64,000 nucleotides of DNA from Rhyzopertha dominica. Lineage: Eukaryota > Arthropoda > Insecta > Coleoptera > Bostrichidae. Position numbers and translations under genes: made by a program. The stretch is taken from positions 73,780,680-73,844,679 of the forward strand of contig QCXZ01000137.1 of NCBI GenBank assembly GCA_025024175.1, given 5' to 3'. Each line of letters starts with the position of its first letter. Position 1 is the stretch's first letter. Shown piece by piece: positions 32,745-44,974 of this stretch. The notes below the pieces were generated by a model. The model worked only from the letters and a program-made list of their open reading frames with translations. It did not search any database and was not told the DNA's origin.

Positions 32745-33345
32745 CTCCTGAGTCCAGATTTTAGTAAAGCTGTTGACATTATCGACCACGATTTAATGCT
32801 TGCAGTGGTGTAAGCGCTGGTTTATAAATTACCTTGTATATAGGTATCATGGTATACAATATGGAAGTTACTGTTTTCTTGAATGTATGTTGTGCAAAAG
32901 TGCGCCTTATGGAAATGTACTGGACCCTATACTGTTTGCAATTTATATAGCGTTTGCCTTTACAAGTGTCATATTTAGGTAGATTATTCTCAGGCTCTAA
33001 TAATTGTGTTAGGGAACTAAACCAGAATTTGTCTACATTATCGCAATTGTGTAAAAGTAACGCGTTGTGATAATGTGTTTTGCTTTGACTTCGTTAACTT
33101 CTTGCTTGATAACCAGGGATGTGGTTATTAAATTCGTGAATTGTGAAGAGAAGAATTTGGTCAACTAGACTTTTGTTCTCATGTAAACAGTAAATGTAAA
33201 ACAGCTTATGGTAGGATCAAATATTTATATACATTTATGTATAGGTTACGGACAAAGACGTTATGTGGTCATTGACGATATCGCTAATGGCCTGGCATTG
33301 AACTTAAGGTCCGTGCAGGCGGGTAATCTTGTTAATAATAATAAT
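32745..33345 (+). mobile_element. LINE reverse transcriptase fragment B with (AAT)n tail
   Basis: Restarts at an earlier RT block than where fragment A ends: DFSKAVDIIDHDLM (about 32760), then a GNVLDPILFAIYIA block matching GSILGPILF.IYI. This duplication of order shows two separate copies or a rearrangement, not one element. It ends at the AAT/TAA trinucleotide tract at about 33337-33358. Confidence 0.65.
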
Positions 33346-33862
33346 AATAATAAATAAATCTTTATTCCAACGGACCCAAAGGTCCATAGTGGACAATTCT
33401 ACAAAAAGAAGATGGAAATCAATGTTCTAATACAAAAAAAAAGATAACACTACAGATAACTTAAATATAAATTTATACATTTATATGCTACAGAGCATGC
33501 AAACGAGCATCTAAAAAATTTATAATAGCCTTCTTAACACTATTTCCGCTGAAATTGCTGTAGAAAATATCGAAACTTAAATTAATCTCATTGTACAGAC
33601 GAAAACTATACAACAGAGGAGAGTTAAGGTGATGGTAAGTGCTAGGTGTACAATAATAAAATGTATTTTGAGAGCGAGAGCTACATCTAGGACAAATTAT
33701 AAATATTTCTTTTAGTAATATATGACTATTTACAGAACCATTTAGTATTTTCTGTAAAAATATCAAGCAATGCGTGTTACGCCTAGAAACCAATGAGCTC
33801 TCGCCGATCACCTCCAAGAGCTGCATCTGGTTACAATGTCTGACAGGATACATATTAAACAT
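33346..33862 (-). mobile_element. LINE 3' end on the minus strand
   Basis: On the minus strand a 124-codon frame (33862-33488) reads like the C-terminal part of a LINE ORF2: SSLVSRRNTHCLIFLQKILNG, a Cys pair (CPRCSSRSQ), then SFRLYNEINLSFDIF and VKKAIINFLDARL. It is followed by AATAAAGATTTATT and a TTA repeat shared with fragment B. The two LINE ends therefore meet tail to tail. Confidence 0.7.
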
Positions 33863-35304
33863 TTAAAAAAACACATATTTTGCAAATTTGTTGTTAATAA
33901 TTCAGTATTAATATCTTTGCCCGGTCATTAAGGGTAATGCTAAATACAGCTGGAGAATGTTGACATACATATAATAATTATTATTATTGAAACTAGGCAG
34001 TATATGTATCTATTTTTATTTAGCAATGTATTAAATCATGTTTAAGTCAAAAAATTAAAAAAGTATAAGAACATTGTTAAAAATATAATTTTTTGTTATA
34101 ATAATGAAACAACTAAAAATGAATCATANTTGTTATGGCATGAGAGTGATCCATCACACTTCGAATTGGATTTTTTTCTTTTGCACTACATGCACAATTT
34201 NTGTTTTTACATCCGGCCCTTCACTGACAACGCTTATTACCGTGTCCCCTTAAATACTATTTTCAGCAAAGCATTAGCTTTTTAATGATTAAAAACGGTT
34301 TTTGGGTTTTTTCTACGATTACGTGTATAATTTCAGTAAATTATTATTATTATCATACGTTACTTGAGCGTGAAAAACATCCACAGCTTGTACTATATAG
34401 ACTAGTTTCCAATAATTAGCTACCTTCCTTGGCTTTAACAATTAAATACATCACACACAAATCCATTTTAGCTCTTATTAATTAGTAATTAGTTAACAGG
34501 TCTTTCAATTCTTATTATTTACAAATTGAGTCATCTGGAACAAGTGTATAACCAGCTAAATCAAATGAAATCATTCCTGTTCTTTTATGAATGTAACGTA
34601 ATTGCGCGCTACTTTTCTGAGAAAACCGATAGCTGCGAAATGATTCTATCGCCCCATAATTCGGCGGCTTCCCGCAAAAAATGATCAATTAGCCCTCCGT
34701 GTACAGTTCAGGAACACTTAATTTTGGCAAACACACCAGCGCCGCCGGAGATGAATTATCAGCGGACGCGTGTGGATTTTACTGGTGAGATTAACGGCTG
34801 GAAGAGTGATATTTCGTTGACAAGAATAAATCGTGCCCGGAACAAACAACATCCATTTACCTAAGTAGCGGCGATGAGGGTGTAACTTTTTGCAAAGAAC
34901 GTTTTTGAGGAAAAAGTGAAACGCACAGCCGGCAATTTGTACCTGAGGGACAATGGCACGGCGTCATGGAAAGGTATAACCCTTATACTGCCGCTGCATG
35001 GGCAATTTGCAACGTATGCAAGAGTTCGGTCCCTGGGGATAGTTTTACTACAGGACGGCGTTCCGTCTTTGAAACAACAAACCCGTATATGAAACATGTC
35101 TTTGAGTTCTTCCTTTCTGAAAAACGCACAAAGCAGCCCGACTACTATACCGTACCTTTTATCTCGATTTACAAGCACGTCCATTTCTGACGCTGCTCGT
35201 CAAAGGTTCTGTTTCAAAACTCCGCTGACATCGATACCGCAACACCAGTACTTCAGAAGCTTATTCCGTGATGCTTCTGGATTCACAACATCTGATTGTC
35301 ATAC
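33863..35304. other. Gene-free DNA with a GC-richer island
   Basis: Nothing recognisable. 34600-35080 is GC-richer with overlapping frames on both strands (34861-35184, 34966-35190) that carry no known domain; candidate conserved non-coding DNA or an unrecognised exon. Confidence 0.4.
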
Positions 35305-36639
35305 ATAGATAGACAGGATAATATTTTGTCGGATAGATCGCTGTCTCTTGAAAACACTGACAAAAAAATTAATAGTCAAATAACAAAAGTGTCATCTACG
35401 TACCTATACCAACATTTTGGTTTAAGCTGAAAACTGTTTATCGCTACATGTTCAAAATTTTCCATAAACAAATTGGCTACTACAGGACTTAGAGGTGAAC
35501 CCATTGCACAACCTGTTTTTTGTTCATAAAAATTATCGTTCCATAAGAAATAAGTAGATTTTAAACAATGTTCGGATAATCTGGCTATCGTGTCACCTAA
35601 GGGATCGCTATTAAGCTTGGATTTGATGACATCTATCGTTTCAGGAATGGGTACTTTCGTAAATAAAGAAACCACGTCAAAACTAACCAAAATATCACCT
35701 TCTGAAATACTTAAACCTTTTATAATATCAATAACGTCTGAACAATTTTTGATGAAACTACTGGTATTTCCTACATAAGGTTTTAAATAGTCGGCACAAA
35801 ATTGTACCAATCTGCAACAAGGACTGCCAATCGTATTGACTATGGGACATTGGTTTTGTGGATTTTGGGCAAACCATACAATTTAGGTACCTACCTTGCA
35901 ATCGGAAACGGTTAAAAGAGACTTCTCCTCATTCGAAAGATTTGAACTTTTGATAAGATCATTGGTAATTTTGGAAATTTTTGAGGTAGGATCTCGGGAT
36001 AATTTTTGATATATTTCCTCATCTAACAACTCTCTAACTTTATTCTCGTAATCTGTTCTATCTAAAATTACTGTGGCTGAACCTTTATCTGCTCTAGTAA
36101 CTATAATGGACTTATCTGTATTCAAATCCTTAAGAGCATTAATTTCCTCAGATGTCACATTAGGTTTGGGTGTACGTGCATTTCTAATAGCGTGGCATAC
36201 ATCCATCCTAATCTTATCCGCTTGATCTTTCGGAAGTAGTCTTATACAAGATTCCACAGATGACATTATCTCCACTTTTGGAATGGTCCGTGGCGTTACA
36301 GCAAAGTTCATCCCCTTCGCTAAAATATTTACAGCAGCATCTGAGACACTCTTTTTTGACAGGTTTATCTCAATGTTGTTGATGTTGGTTTTAACTATGT
36401 TAGATGATTTGAACTTATTGTGTTTAATGGTATTGGATTTCTCAAATTTAAGTATGTTTTGTTCCTTGACCTTGTTAAAGTGTTGTTTGTATACTTTTTG
36501 TGTAAACTTTATTATGTCTTCAAAATCTTGATTAAAAAGGTTATGGGACAGAATTTGCAATGTTGTGTTTATGTCTTCATTTAAGAAACTAAGTTGTCTA
36601 CGTGTGTCGTGTATGCGTTCCCTAATATAGATAGACAGG
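35305..36639. repeat. 13-bp target-site duplication flanking a Penelope-like element
   Basis: ATAGATAGACAGG occurs at 35305-35317 and again at 36627-36639, exactly bracketing the PLE copy. Duplications of about 10-15 bp are usual for Penelope-like elements. Confidence 0.85.
35318..36626 (-). mobile_element. Penelope-like element, minus strand, lacking the endonuclease
   Basis: Nearly identical to the copy at 62.1-63.9 kb. Minus-strand coding starts inside the N-terminal region near 36620 (RERIHDTRRQLSFLNEDI) and runs through QILSHNLFNQDFEDIIKFT, VTPRTIPKVEIM and IIVTRADKGSATVILDR. One break lies near 35880 (after SDCKV), then RT continues: GDILVSFDVVSLFTKVPIPE, GCAMGSPLSPVVANLFMENF and CWYRYVDDTFVI with the catalytic YVDD. 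Immediately after, the sequence jumps to the PLE tail (GACTATTAA, CAGTGTTTTCAAGAGACAGCG, to 35318). The GIY-YIG domain is thus deleted. 5' end truncated. Confidence 0.9.
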
Positions 36640-39243
36640 CTTTATTCATAATGTTACGAAAGCATAATTGTTTGTTGGATGCCAGTAATTCTTACACCTG
36701 ACTGTAAATAAGACGAAAATTACAATATTAACAAAATAAAGTTTTACATCAATATACAGATTAAGCCAATACAAAATAGGGCACTGCTCTTAACTTATAT
36801 ATAAAAATATTCTATTAACTGTTGACTTGAATCGGTCTTGTTGCATGAAGTTTGTAGTAGTTTTGAGCTTGTTGTAGATCCTCAAATTAAAGCATATTTA
36901 TGTGTTTGGAGTGTTATTTAATTAATGTATTTCAATTAAAGTTAAATAAATATACTCGTACATAGAAGGTAACGACATAATGCGAAATTTGTAGAACCAC
37001 GGTCTTCAACCTTCGCATTGGGATAATCCTGCCAAGATCTTCACTTTTTTTCTGACGTTTGAACATCCTTAATAAAACATATAATTTTTTTTCAAAAAAG
37101 GATTCGATCGCTAAGAAGACTATAAGTTAATGAATGAATTGGTAGTAACCAAATTGTTGAAATTGAGTAACTTTCTAAGTTGAGTATAAAGGGTTGGATG
37201 CTCATATCATCAACGTGATAATTCCATTTTAGCCCATCATCAATAAATAACCCTAAAAGTTTTACGTTGTCGCCATTTATATAATTCTTGCAAAACGAAA
37301 AGTTATTTTTTTTAGCTTAACCTCTGTTTAATTTGAGATATTTGCTATTGAACCACTCTTCTGATTTACTTAATCTTTCTTCACGTTGAATATCAATTTG
37401 ATCTCGGTTCTTTGAAGTGAAAAGAAACGTTGCGTCATCAGCATATACAGTAGCGTGCAAAAAAAAAATCGGACACTGGGTGAAATTTTCTTGAACGTCG
37501 GATAACTCGTGAATGAAGTTACCAATTGACACTGGGCTTATTGCTGTTTGATTCTCATTTTCTTGTTAACATTTCCAATAAATATCGTTGAGATTGTTTC
37601 ACTGTATGAAAAGTTATGGCATCACGTTTCAATGCATATCAGAATCTAACCGTGCATAAAAAACCGGACACGTCCACAAATTTAGTAAAACACAATATTA
37701 ACATTTATCTGACAGAACTATGGATCAGTATTCAGTCGCATAACCCTTTACAGCAGTCACAGCAGCACAGCGGAGTCGACCAAACTGATAATTTTCTAGA
37801 GAATTTGCAGCGCTGCCATCAAGTCGTCCGCTTTCTTAAATTTTCGGACGCGGACGCGCCTTCCTAGCTTTTCCCACAAGTGCTCGATCGGATTGAGGTC
37901 CGGCGACTGTGCTGGGCACTGCACATTTTCTCGGTGGCGTGCGGAAGCATAACCTCTTCCAATATCAAACGATATTGGTTGACATCTTGCCTTCCACACG
38001 TCTCAGCAGACCGACCAAGTCACAGCTGAAGCGGCCTGAAAAATACACTATAGCATAGTTCACATTTTCAGAAATTTCTAGAGAAGATTGTCCCAAATCA
38101 TTACGTTTCTACCACCGTGCTTGATAGTTGGATGTGAGTAAATTTAATTTGGTATCTTCGGACGGCATTCGGTACGTGCGCCGGCCGGTCGGAAAACGCT
38201 TCGAACACCGTTCGCTTCACTATCAAGCACAGTGGTGGAAACTTAATGATTCGATGGTAATCTTTCCTAAAAATTTCNGAGAGTGTGAACTATGCTATNG
38301 TGTATCTTTCAGGCTGCTTCAACCTTGGTCGGTCCGCTGTGACGTGTGGACAGCAAGATGAGCGCCAACCATTGCCGTAAAGAGTTTTGCGACTAAATAT
38401 TAATCCATAGTTGTGTCAGATAAATGTTAATTTTGTGGTTCTTTAAATAAATTTTATGTTTTACTATAAATTTGTGAAAGTGTCCGTTTTTTTTGCACTG
38501 TTAGATTTTGATAAGCATTGAAAGGTGATACCATAGCTTTTCATATACTGAAACAATCTCATCGATATTTATTGGAAATGTCAACAAGAAAATAAGAAAA
38601 TGAGAATCAAACAGTAAAAAACCCCGTGTCAATTGGTAACTTCATTCACGAGTTATCGACGTTAAAAAAAAATTTCACTCAGTGTCCGGTTTTTTTTTGC
38701 AAGCTACTGTAAGTTTTAAACAGGTGATATATGAAGAGAGAAATCATTTATGTACATGATGAACATTAGGGTCCAAGTGCCGAGCCTTGGGGTACACCGT
38801 AGTGTATTTATCAGATATTCGAAATTTTGTTGTTTAAGTATACGCTTTGCTTCCTATTTTACAGATATGATTTAAAGAAACTTAATGGGATGCCTCTTAT
38901 ACCATAACGCTGGAGTCTATGTAAAATAATGGTGTGAGACACGCAGTCGAAAGGCCGACTATGGGATCCAACATATCCTGGAGTGCACTTATTGTAGAGC
39001 GACCTGGTCAAAAGCTGAATTGACGATTGCTTAGTAAATTGTATTTTTCAAAGAATCGAAGCAATTCTTTCTTAATTAGAATTTAAATAATTTTACCTAG
39101 AACGGAAATTCCTTTGGCTTCCAACATTGTTTTTGTCTCATTTCTTAAAAATTGGTAAAATTTTGGCACACTTTAACTTATCANGGAAAACTCCAGAACC
39201 AAAACAATTGTTTATGAGCTCCGTTATAAAAAGGTTGTTAAAT
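36640..39243 (-). mobile_element. LINE on the minus strand, split by a Tc1 derivative
   Basis: Minus-strand RT blocks lie on both sides of the insertion. Upstream (39200-38712): PFDCVSHTIILHRLQRYGIRG, then GVPQGSALGP, a one-base deletion, and MFIMYINDFSLHISPV. Downstream (37446-37200): YADDATFLFTSKNR, NSKYLKLN, NVKLLGLFIDDGLKW. The 3' end is AATAAAGCCTGTCTATCTAT at 36627-36650, with a tetranucleotide tail instead of the trinucleotide tail of the other LINEs. The 5' end is lost where the PLE fragment at 39246 begins. Stops and the frameshift mark it as dead. Confidence 0.78.
37448..38709. mobile_element. Palindromic Tc1-type element (two inverted half-copies)
   Basis: Ends are perfect inverted CAGTAGC, flanked by TA at 37446-37447 and 38710-38711. 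The ends share about 270 bp, including GGACACTGGGTGAAATTTTC-like and GATAACTCGTGAATGAAGTT sequence. Homology continues into coding DNA: the left arm on the minus strand carries TIKHGGRNVMIWDNL and QSPDLNPIEHLWEKL; the right arm on the plus strand carries SKFNLVSSDGIRYVRRPVGKRF and the equivalent IKHSGGNLM region but lacks the NPIEHLWEKL segment. Two Tc1 3' halves meet head to head at about 38128. It cannot make a transposase but keeps two good ends, so it may have been mobilised in trans. Confidence 0.8.
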
Positions 39244-39245
39244 TA

Positions 39246-40000
39246 GAGGGTGAATGCTTTCAGCGTCCATAATATAAGATAATATTTTCTCGGAAAGATC
39301 GCAGTCCCTTGAAGACACTGACAAAAAGTTATTAGTCTGACGTTTCGATTACACCTGTAATCTTTTTCAGCCAGGACAAAGTAAATTGAAGTTGAGTTTG
39401 CCTTATGTACAAGGCCTTTTGGAAAAATTGAAGTGGATGCTTAGAAAACACGATATTTTAGTTGTTGATAGTACATATAATAATTTAGATAAAATTTTAA
39501 GTTCTACTAAAGATAAAGTACATTTAGGGAGTGAAGGTGTTTACAAAATTACTTGTTCTTGCGGCAAGTGTTACATAGGTCAAACTAAAAGAAAGGTAGG
39601 TACGCGTTTGAAAGAACACATACGTGCTATTAGGCTGTAACAGATAGATAAATCTTTCGTAGCTGAACACTCATATTTGACTAAACACATGATTGATTTT
39701 GATAAAACAAAAATTTAACACAGAGAAAAATATTATCACAAACGTTTAATAAAACAAGCTATAGAAATTTGTGGGAATACTAATAATTTTAACAGGCATT
39801 GTGGAAATTATGAATTAGGTCAGTAGGTGACATTTGGTAGGCTATTTTGTAGTTATCTTTTATCAAGTGGTTTATGTATATCTGGTAGGTAGGTAGTTCT
39901 TTTTTCGTCGTTNGGNTCTTTTTTATCAGGTTGGCACGTTGTTTTTATGACGTCTCCCTTCCTTGATGATTTGTTTATTTACTTTCAAAATTTTATTCAG
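39246..40000 (+). mobile_element. Penelope-like element fragment: inverted tail plus GIY-YIG endonuclease
   Basis: 39246-39374 is the reverse complement of the PLE tail at 63815-63940. It is followed on the plus strand by the 3' part of the same PLE family: LSLPYVQGLLEKLKWMLRKH, then GVYKITCSCGKCYIGQTKRK with intact Cys pair and YIG, and TRLKEHIRA. A stop (39638) and another near 39717 break the rest; 3' untranslated sequence matches 63620-63770. The RT part is absent. An inverted terminal segment ahead of a 5'-truncated body is a known PLE arrangement. Confidence 0.85.
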
Positions 40001-43000
40001 TGATTACTTACACATCGCACTGCAATTCTGGATAGCCTCTCTTATCCTATCAGATATGCCAAACAACATTTTCATAATCAGCCAAAATACTACTTGCCAG
40101 AAAACTCCAAGAGAAAACATAGTTTCTCCGTGCGTTGGGAAAAGCTTTTATCTATATTTATTATAAAACCAATATCGCGTAAAATTTTAGGAATGTTTTT
40201 ATTAAATGTCAATCACTAGGGCAATTCATTTACTGAACAAAATTGAATTAAATATTTCCCTGGAAATTAATGCAATGGATCAATAATAGCTATATGCGGC
40301 ATGGACCGATTTCACAGCACTTCACATAAATGCCAGTTTTACTATGCGCCACTTTTTAGTTACATATAACGTCTGCACCGGAATTCTCCAATCGGAAGGA
40401 ATCCAATTGGTTAGCATGCTTTCGCTCGACCTACCTACGTCGGTAACTAAATTTAATAACGGCCACAACAGGCTGGAAAATCTCTAACCGAAAACGGGAA
40501 GACTTTTACAAATGAATAAATTCTTTTAGTATTAACTTCGTGCATGCAATTCAATTTCGTCCATTTTATCAGACAGGTTAAATTCCATCAGGTATGTAGT
40601 TTGGAAGGTAAGCTAAACGAGCTGCGCCCACTCGGGGTTAATGCTGGAAGCTATGTACATTCACATGCAAGCATACTATGAAATTCCGCAAATTCTGTCA
40701 GATATAAGAACCTAAATTCAGTAGCGGGGGCGAATCTCCTACAAGTAGACGTTCTCGTTTGTTTTTGCTCTTATCATTTGCCTGAAACTAAGTTAAAGCG
40801 ACTTGTGAAGATCTAGCTCATGAATGTTTGTGAGTAACGACGCTGATTACATTGTATTGCTATTACAACACAACATAATAAAAGACTACTGTGATAAGTG
40901 AAATATTATGGTCAATGTAGAGAAGGGAAAGGGTAATGATAGTGTATTACCAAACGAATGTGATAGAACCTCCTCAATACAACGGCAAACCAGCAATATA
41001 AATTGTATAGCAGCTTTATCCTTAAAATGGTAAGGACATTCGATCGGAAGAATACTGTAATCAAAAAACCCTGGCCTCCTACGGCAGTTAGAAGTGTAAT
41101 CTGAAATAGTAGTAGTTACATGCATTTTAAAAAATAATAAAACGACATTTTCTTCCATAAAAATTAATCCATGTTTATACAAAATTATATTCTTGATGAA
41201 AATTTATAATTTTTTGGACCAAGGTGCATAGGATCTTTCGTTCGAAGTCAGAGATAGAAAATTGCACACTAACCTAGTACATAAAACTATACTATAATTT
41301 AACGATATATCCGCCACTTTGACCTCAATTTTTAATAAAGCTTCGATAGTATAGTTGGTTAGAACGTTTGACTAGTATTCAATAAGTCCCTGGTTCACAT
41401 CAGAGCACCTTTAGGCAACTTCTTTAAAACTACTTTGAAGCACTAGGTAATTTGCCAGCTTCATTGTACTCATTTTACCAAAGCAGATTTTTATATTTGG
41501 TAGGTAAGACAGTTTAAATTATAGTGCACGTAGTTGCTAGATAACTAATTATTGATCGTTATTCTGAAGCTCTTGCACCGACGTAATGGTTTCCCCAGGG
41601 ATCAAGGTTAGGACCCCTTCCATTCGTATTGTGTATGTAGCGTCGGTTCGATGAAAGCTGTTATGTGCCCCGTCTTATACATTCATTGTATTTTTAATAG
41701 TGTCACTGTTGAACTACTTAAAAAGTTTACCTTTTTGGTCACCATGGTATGACCATTTTATTCTATTTGCTGAAAGATTCTAACCGAATATGACTTTAAC
41801 AATTACGTTTCGTGATAATAATTTCTAAGTTATTGGTTATATTTTGCATACTCATATTGTATGTTTAGTTAATTCAATTAATGTAATGTTTTTTTTTCAC
41901 TGTTATGCTAATGATTGGAGCAGCAGACCGCTTATTATTATATTGTTCTTACGTATCTATTTCTGCAGAACTCATTTAGTTAGATTGTTGTTTTTAATTT
42001 CATTCTGAAGCTGTTGTCATTAAAAGATATTAGTGCATTTGTTCCCCGTCAACTAGAGCAACAATAGTATTCCTTAGATTTAATAATGTAAGCTTTTGTT
42101 TTTGTTATATATCTGAACACGAAACATAAAAGACAACAACACATTGTATATATAAAATTTCATTCGGGTTTATGCAAACCTAAAGAGGTTTTAAATTTAA
42201 ATTTAAAAATAGTTGGATTGACTAGAATTAAGTATTCTTAAGCATGCTGTTACAGTAATCGCTTTATCTTCAAAAAAAAAGGCAAATAATATGTAAATGA
42301 ATCACTATTCAGGAATAATATAACCCTAGCTGATTGTTTTATAGAATTGTAAAATTATGTGCCGTGTCACTACATATTATGTCAGTTTCGCGGAAACGAC
42401 ACTACATCTAAAGCCCCATTATGCGAAATAATCTTTTGTTATTGTAGCTAATACTACTACACCTTCTAATTTAGGAAACTGTTATTAACATCTATTTTAT
42501 ACTGACCGACCGTCCTGTAATATATATTCTATTAAAACAAACTTTTGTGTATATGTTTAATGAGGTAATATGTCCGATCAGACTATCCGTTTCCTCTTGA
42601 TGTGTAAAAAATTTTGGCGACAAAGCAACAAACTGACGTTTTGTTCAATTTAGTCCAAAAGAACTCTGACTATATGTGGTTTTGTATTGCCTTCTTGTAA
42701 AAGTGGTTCGAGGATTCTTCCGTAGGTAAGGTAAAACCGGTAATAAAACTAGTTCTGGATAGATACCTGGCGGTCACATTGCCTCTGATGTCGCATTATC
42801 TAATGGTTGAATTCGTTGGATAATAAGGGCTCGAATAGCACCAAAATGAATCTGCATTTAAAAATAATTTGATTGCATCATATATTTGAGACAGTAACAG
42901 GTTGCTCTGTCTCAATCCTCTCAAAATAAAGTTTTTTTGGTCTTAAGTTACTACCTGTTTCAGCGTTTTTCAAATTTTTGGGTATAACCCTTATTTTGGA

Positions 43001-44090
43001 ATATAACTAGCTAGGGGAAATATTATATTTGTTGTATTGTTGAAGCTTGCAGTTTTTCGTTAAGTTCCTGTACAGCTAGCGAACTGAACAATTTAAGTGT
43101 AGTGTTAACTGTCCCAATCCAAATCTGTTATATATATACAGAATTAATTTAGCGGTCCAAATGTCCCGGTATGTCGTAAAACAACGATGCTGGAAAATCA
43201 TTCTGACGATTTTACGGTTACCGATGGCACATTGGCGGCTTGCACCATACATCAAGCGGCATTCACAAAGGCTGTACATGAAAATGTGACAATCTGAAAT
43301 TCAAAAATGCGGGCTTTCATGTTGAGCAATGTCCTATTAATTCACTCCATTTCACAGCTGAAAAAATGTCGCGAAAAATCAACAGGAATAATTCCGTGTT
43401 TCGCGCTTATATTTCGGGCACAGCAGTTCAACATCAATTCAGGAAGTACTTTGTTAACTGAAGCATGCGACTCTGTCGGGTGTCGACTTTTCCTCTGAAA
43501 TGACTTTTTCCTCTTGTTATTCGGGTCACACAAACACAAGATGCATTATTTATTTGGCTGAAATGTTACTTTATATTGATTATGTTTTTATCATGCCCTG
43601 GACGGACGGAAGCCTTTCAAGAAAACTCTTGCCTAGCGTGTCTCCTGACTTTTTAATGTAAGGACGTGTACAAATTCATCGATTTGCAACTGTCCAAACT
43701 GCCAAACTTTGGCCATGGACGACACATCAAAGCTGAATGTGCCTAGCAAATTTTAAATGTATAGGAGATGGATTTATTTCCAAACCATAAACCATTTTTT
43801 ATGAAGTTTAATGAATAGGACGTAGAAATTTATCAGCTGGTTTAAATTTACATTATGTATTCGAGAAATTAACAAGACTGTGGCTCTAGATGTCTGTAAT
43901 GTTATGTTTTTAAAATGACGCGAATCGGTTACATGTTACCTTTTTATTAGAGATGACAAAGTAGTGCGAATGACTTCATACTAGCTTTTATATTAAATTA
44001 AATATAATTAATTTAGTGACAATATTAATATTTGTAAATTAAATAAAGAACAATATTTGTCTCATTCCCCGCTGCTACGAATAATTATAC
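40001..44090. other. Gene-free DNA
   Basis: No supported gene. 40290-40480 is a GC-richer island without ORFs. 41738-41760 contains the short palindrome GGTCACCATGGTATGACC. 42948-43012 belongs to a repeat pair listed separately. A tRNA-like stretch is listed at 41338-41410. Short frames near 43076-43540 have no convincing homology. Confidence 0.45.
41338..41410 (+). repeat. tRNA-like relic or SINE head
   Basis: GATAGTATAGTTGGTTAGAACG resembles a tRNA D-arm, TTTGACTAGTATTCAAT forms a near-complete anticodon stem with a 7-nt loop, and CCCTGGTTCACATCAGAG resembles a T-arm with an 8-nt loop. The acceptor stem does not pair. Likely a decayed tRNA or tRNA-derived SINE. Confidence 0.4.
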
Positions 44091-44970
44091 AGGGTGTACC
44101 AAAAGGGATTATCTATACTAGAGCAGATGATAGAGTTGCTCATTTTTAATCGAAATAACCGCAAGCTATTATCCATTTGTTAACGGTTGCAGATGTTGCT
44201 ATAGGTTTTCTGAAATTCACTATCCTGATGCACTGAATCAAGTATTATTTCATAACTAGTATCTCAATATATAGTAAGTATTCAACTACAACAATTCTTT
44301 AAGTCCATTTCTCTTGTAACGGAGAATACGCTCAATTTTTTGCTCACTTTTCTTAAATAAATTAAACACAGTTGGCTTTTAATAAAATGTATTATGAAAC
44401 AAAAAATCTCCCATTTTTTCAAATTTGCATGTTTTGTGCTAACTATAATGAGAAAACTTTATGTGGTTTATTTAAAAAATGAAACGATGAGTATTTAATT
44501 GTAATTCGGTAACACTAGGTAAATGTTTAAACATAGCATGGCATAAAAATCAATCAAATGTTCAAACGGTTGTCTACCGGTCCTAATTGCACAGCCTACA
44601 TGGTCTAATGAAAGTACTAAGGTACACAACCTTACTGTTTCTTATTTGGAAGGTAGCAGCTTGAATCTTATTGGTAAATGTTGCTCGTTTAGAGGAACAG
44701 CCGGTACACAACTTTTTGTCATAAAAAGAAAAAGTCTAAAGGGTTGAGGCTAGGGGAACGTGGAGGCCATGATATAAAACCTACTTGTCCAACAAGACAG
44801 TAGGCCCTTGAAAAATCCCAAAACCTATGTTTCTGTATGTCAACTTTTGTAGTTTTCTCTTCAAAATGGTAATAACGAATCGCTTATCATTTACCATTAT
44901 TCAAAGCAATTTGCTTTATCCAATCTAGCTCTTGGTTAAATTTTGTTCTGTCCAAAAATATGGTAAAAAG
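44091..44970 (-). mobile_element. Decayed minus-strand mariner-like fragment with possible LINE scrap
   Basis: ACAGGGTGTACC at 44092 resembles a Tc1/mariner end preceded by TA. On the minus strand 44830-44640 gives SWPPRSPSLNPF and PAVPLNEQHLPIRFKLL, like the third-catalytic-residue region of an IS630/mariner transposase with the Asp replaced by Ser. 44970-44860 gives ELDWIKQIALNNG, which looks more like a LINE RT C-terminus. Both calls rest on short matches. Confidence 0.4.
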
Positions 44971-44974
44971 TCTA

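Noticed and set aside
34861..35308. Possible exon(s) in the GC-richer 34.9-35.3 kb patch
   Set aside because: No domain on either strand and no consistent splice-site pair.
41738..41760. Palindrome GGTCACCATGGTATGACC
   Set aside because: Short, single and without context; expected by chance at this window size.
43076..43540. Minus-strand frames faintly like an insect helix-turn-helix transposon domain (DUF4817-like)
   Set aside because: The match needs a frameshift within a few residues and lacks the conserved Phe-Pro-Asn-Arg core.
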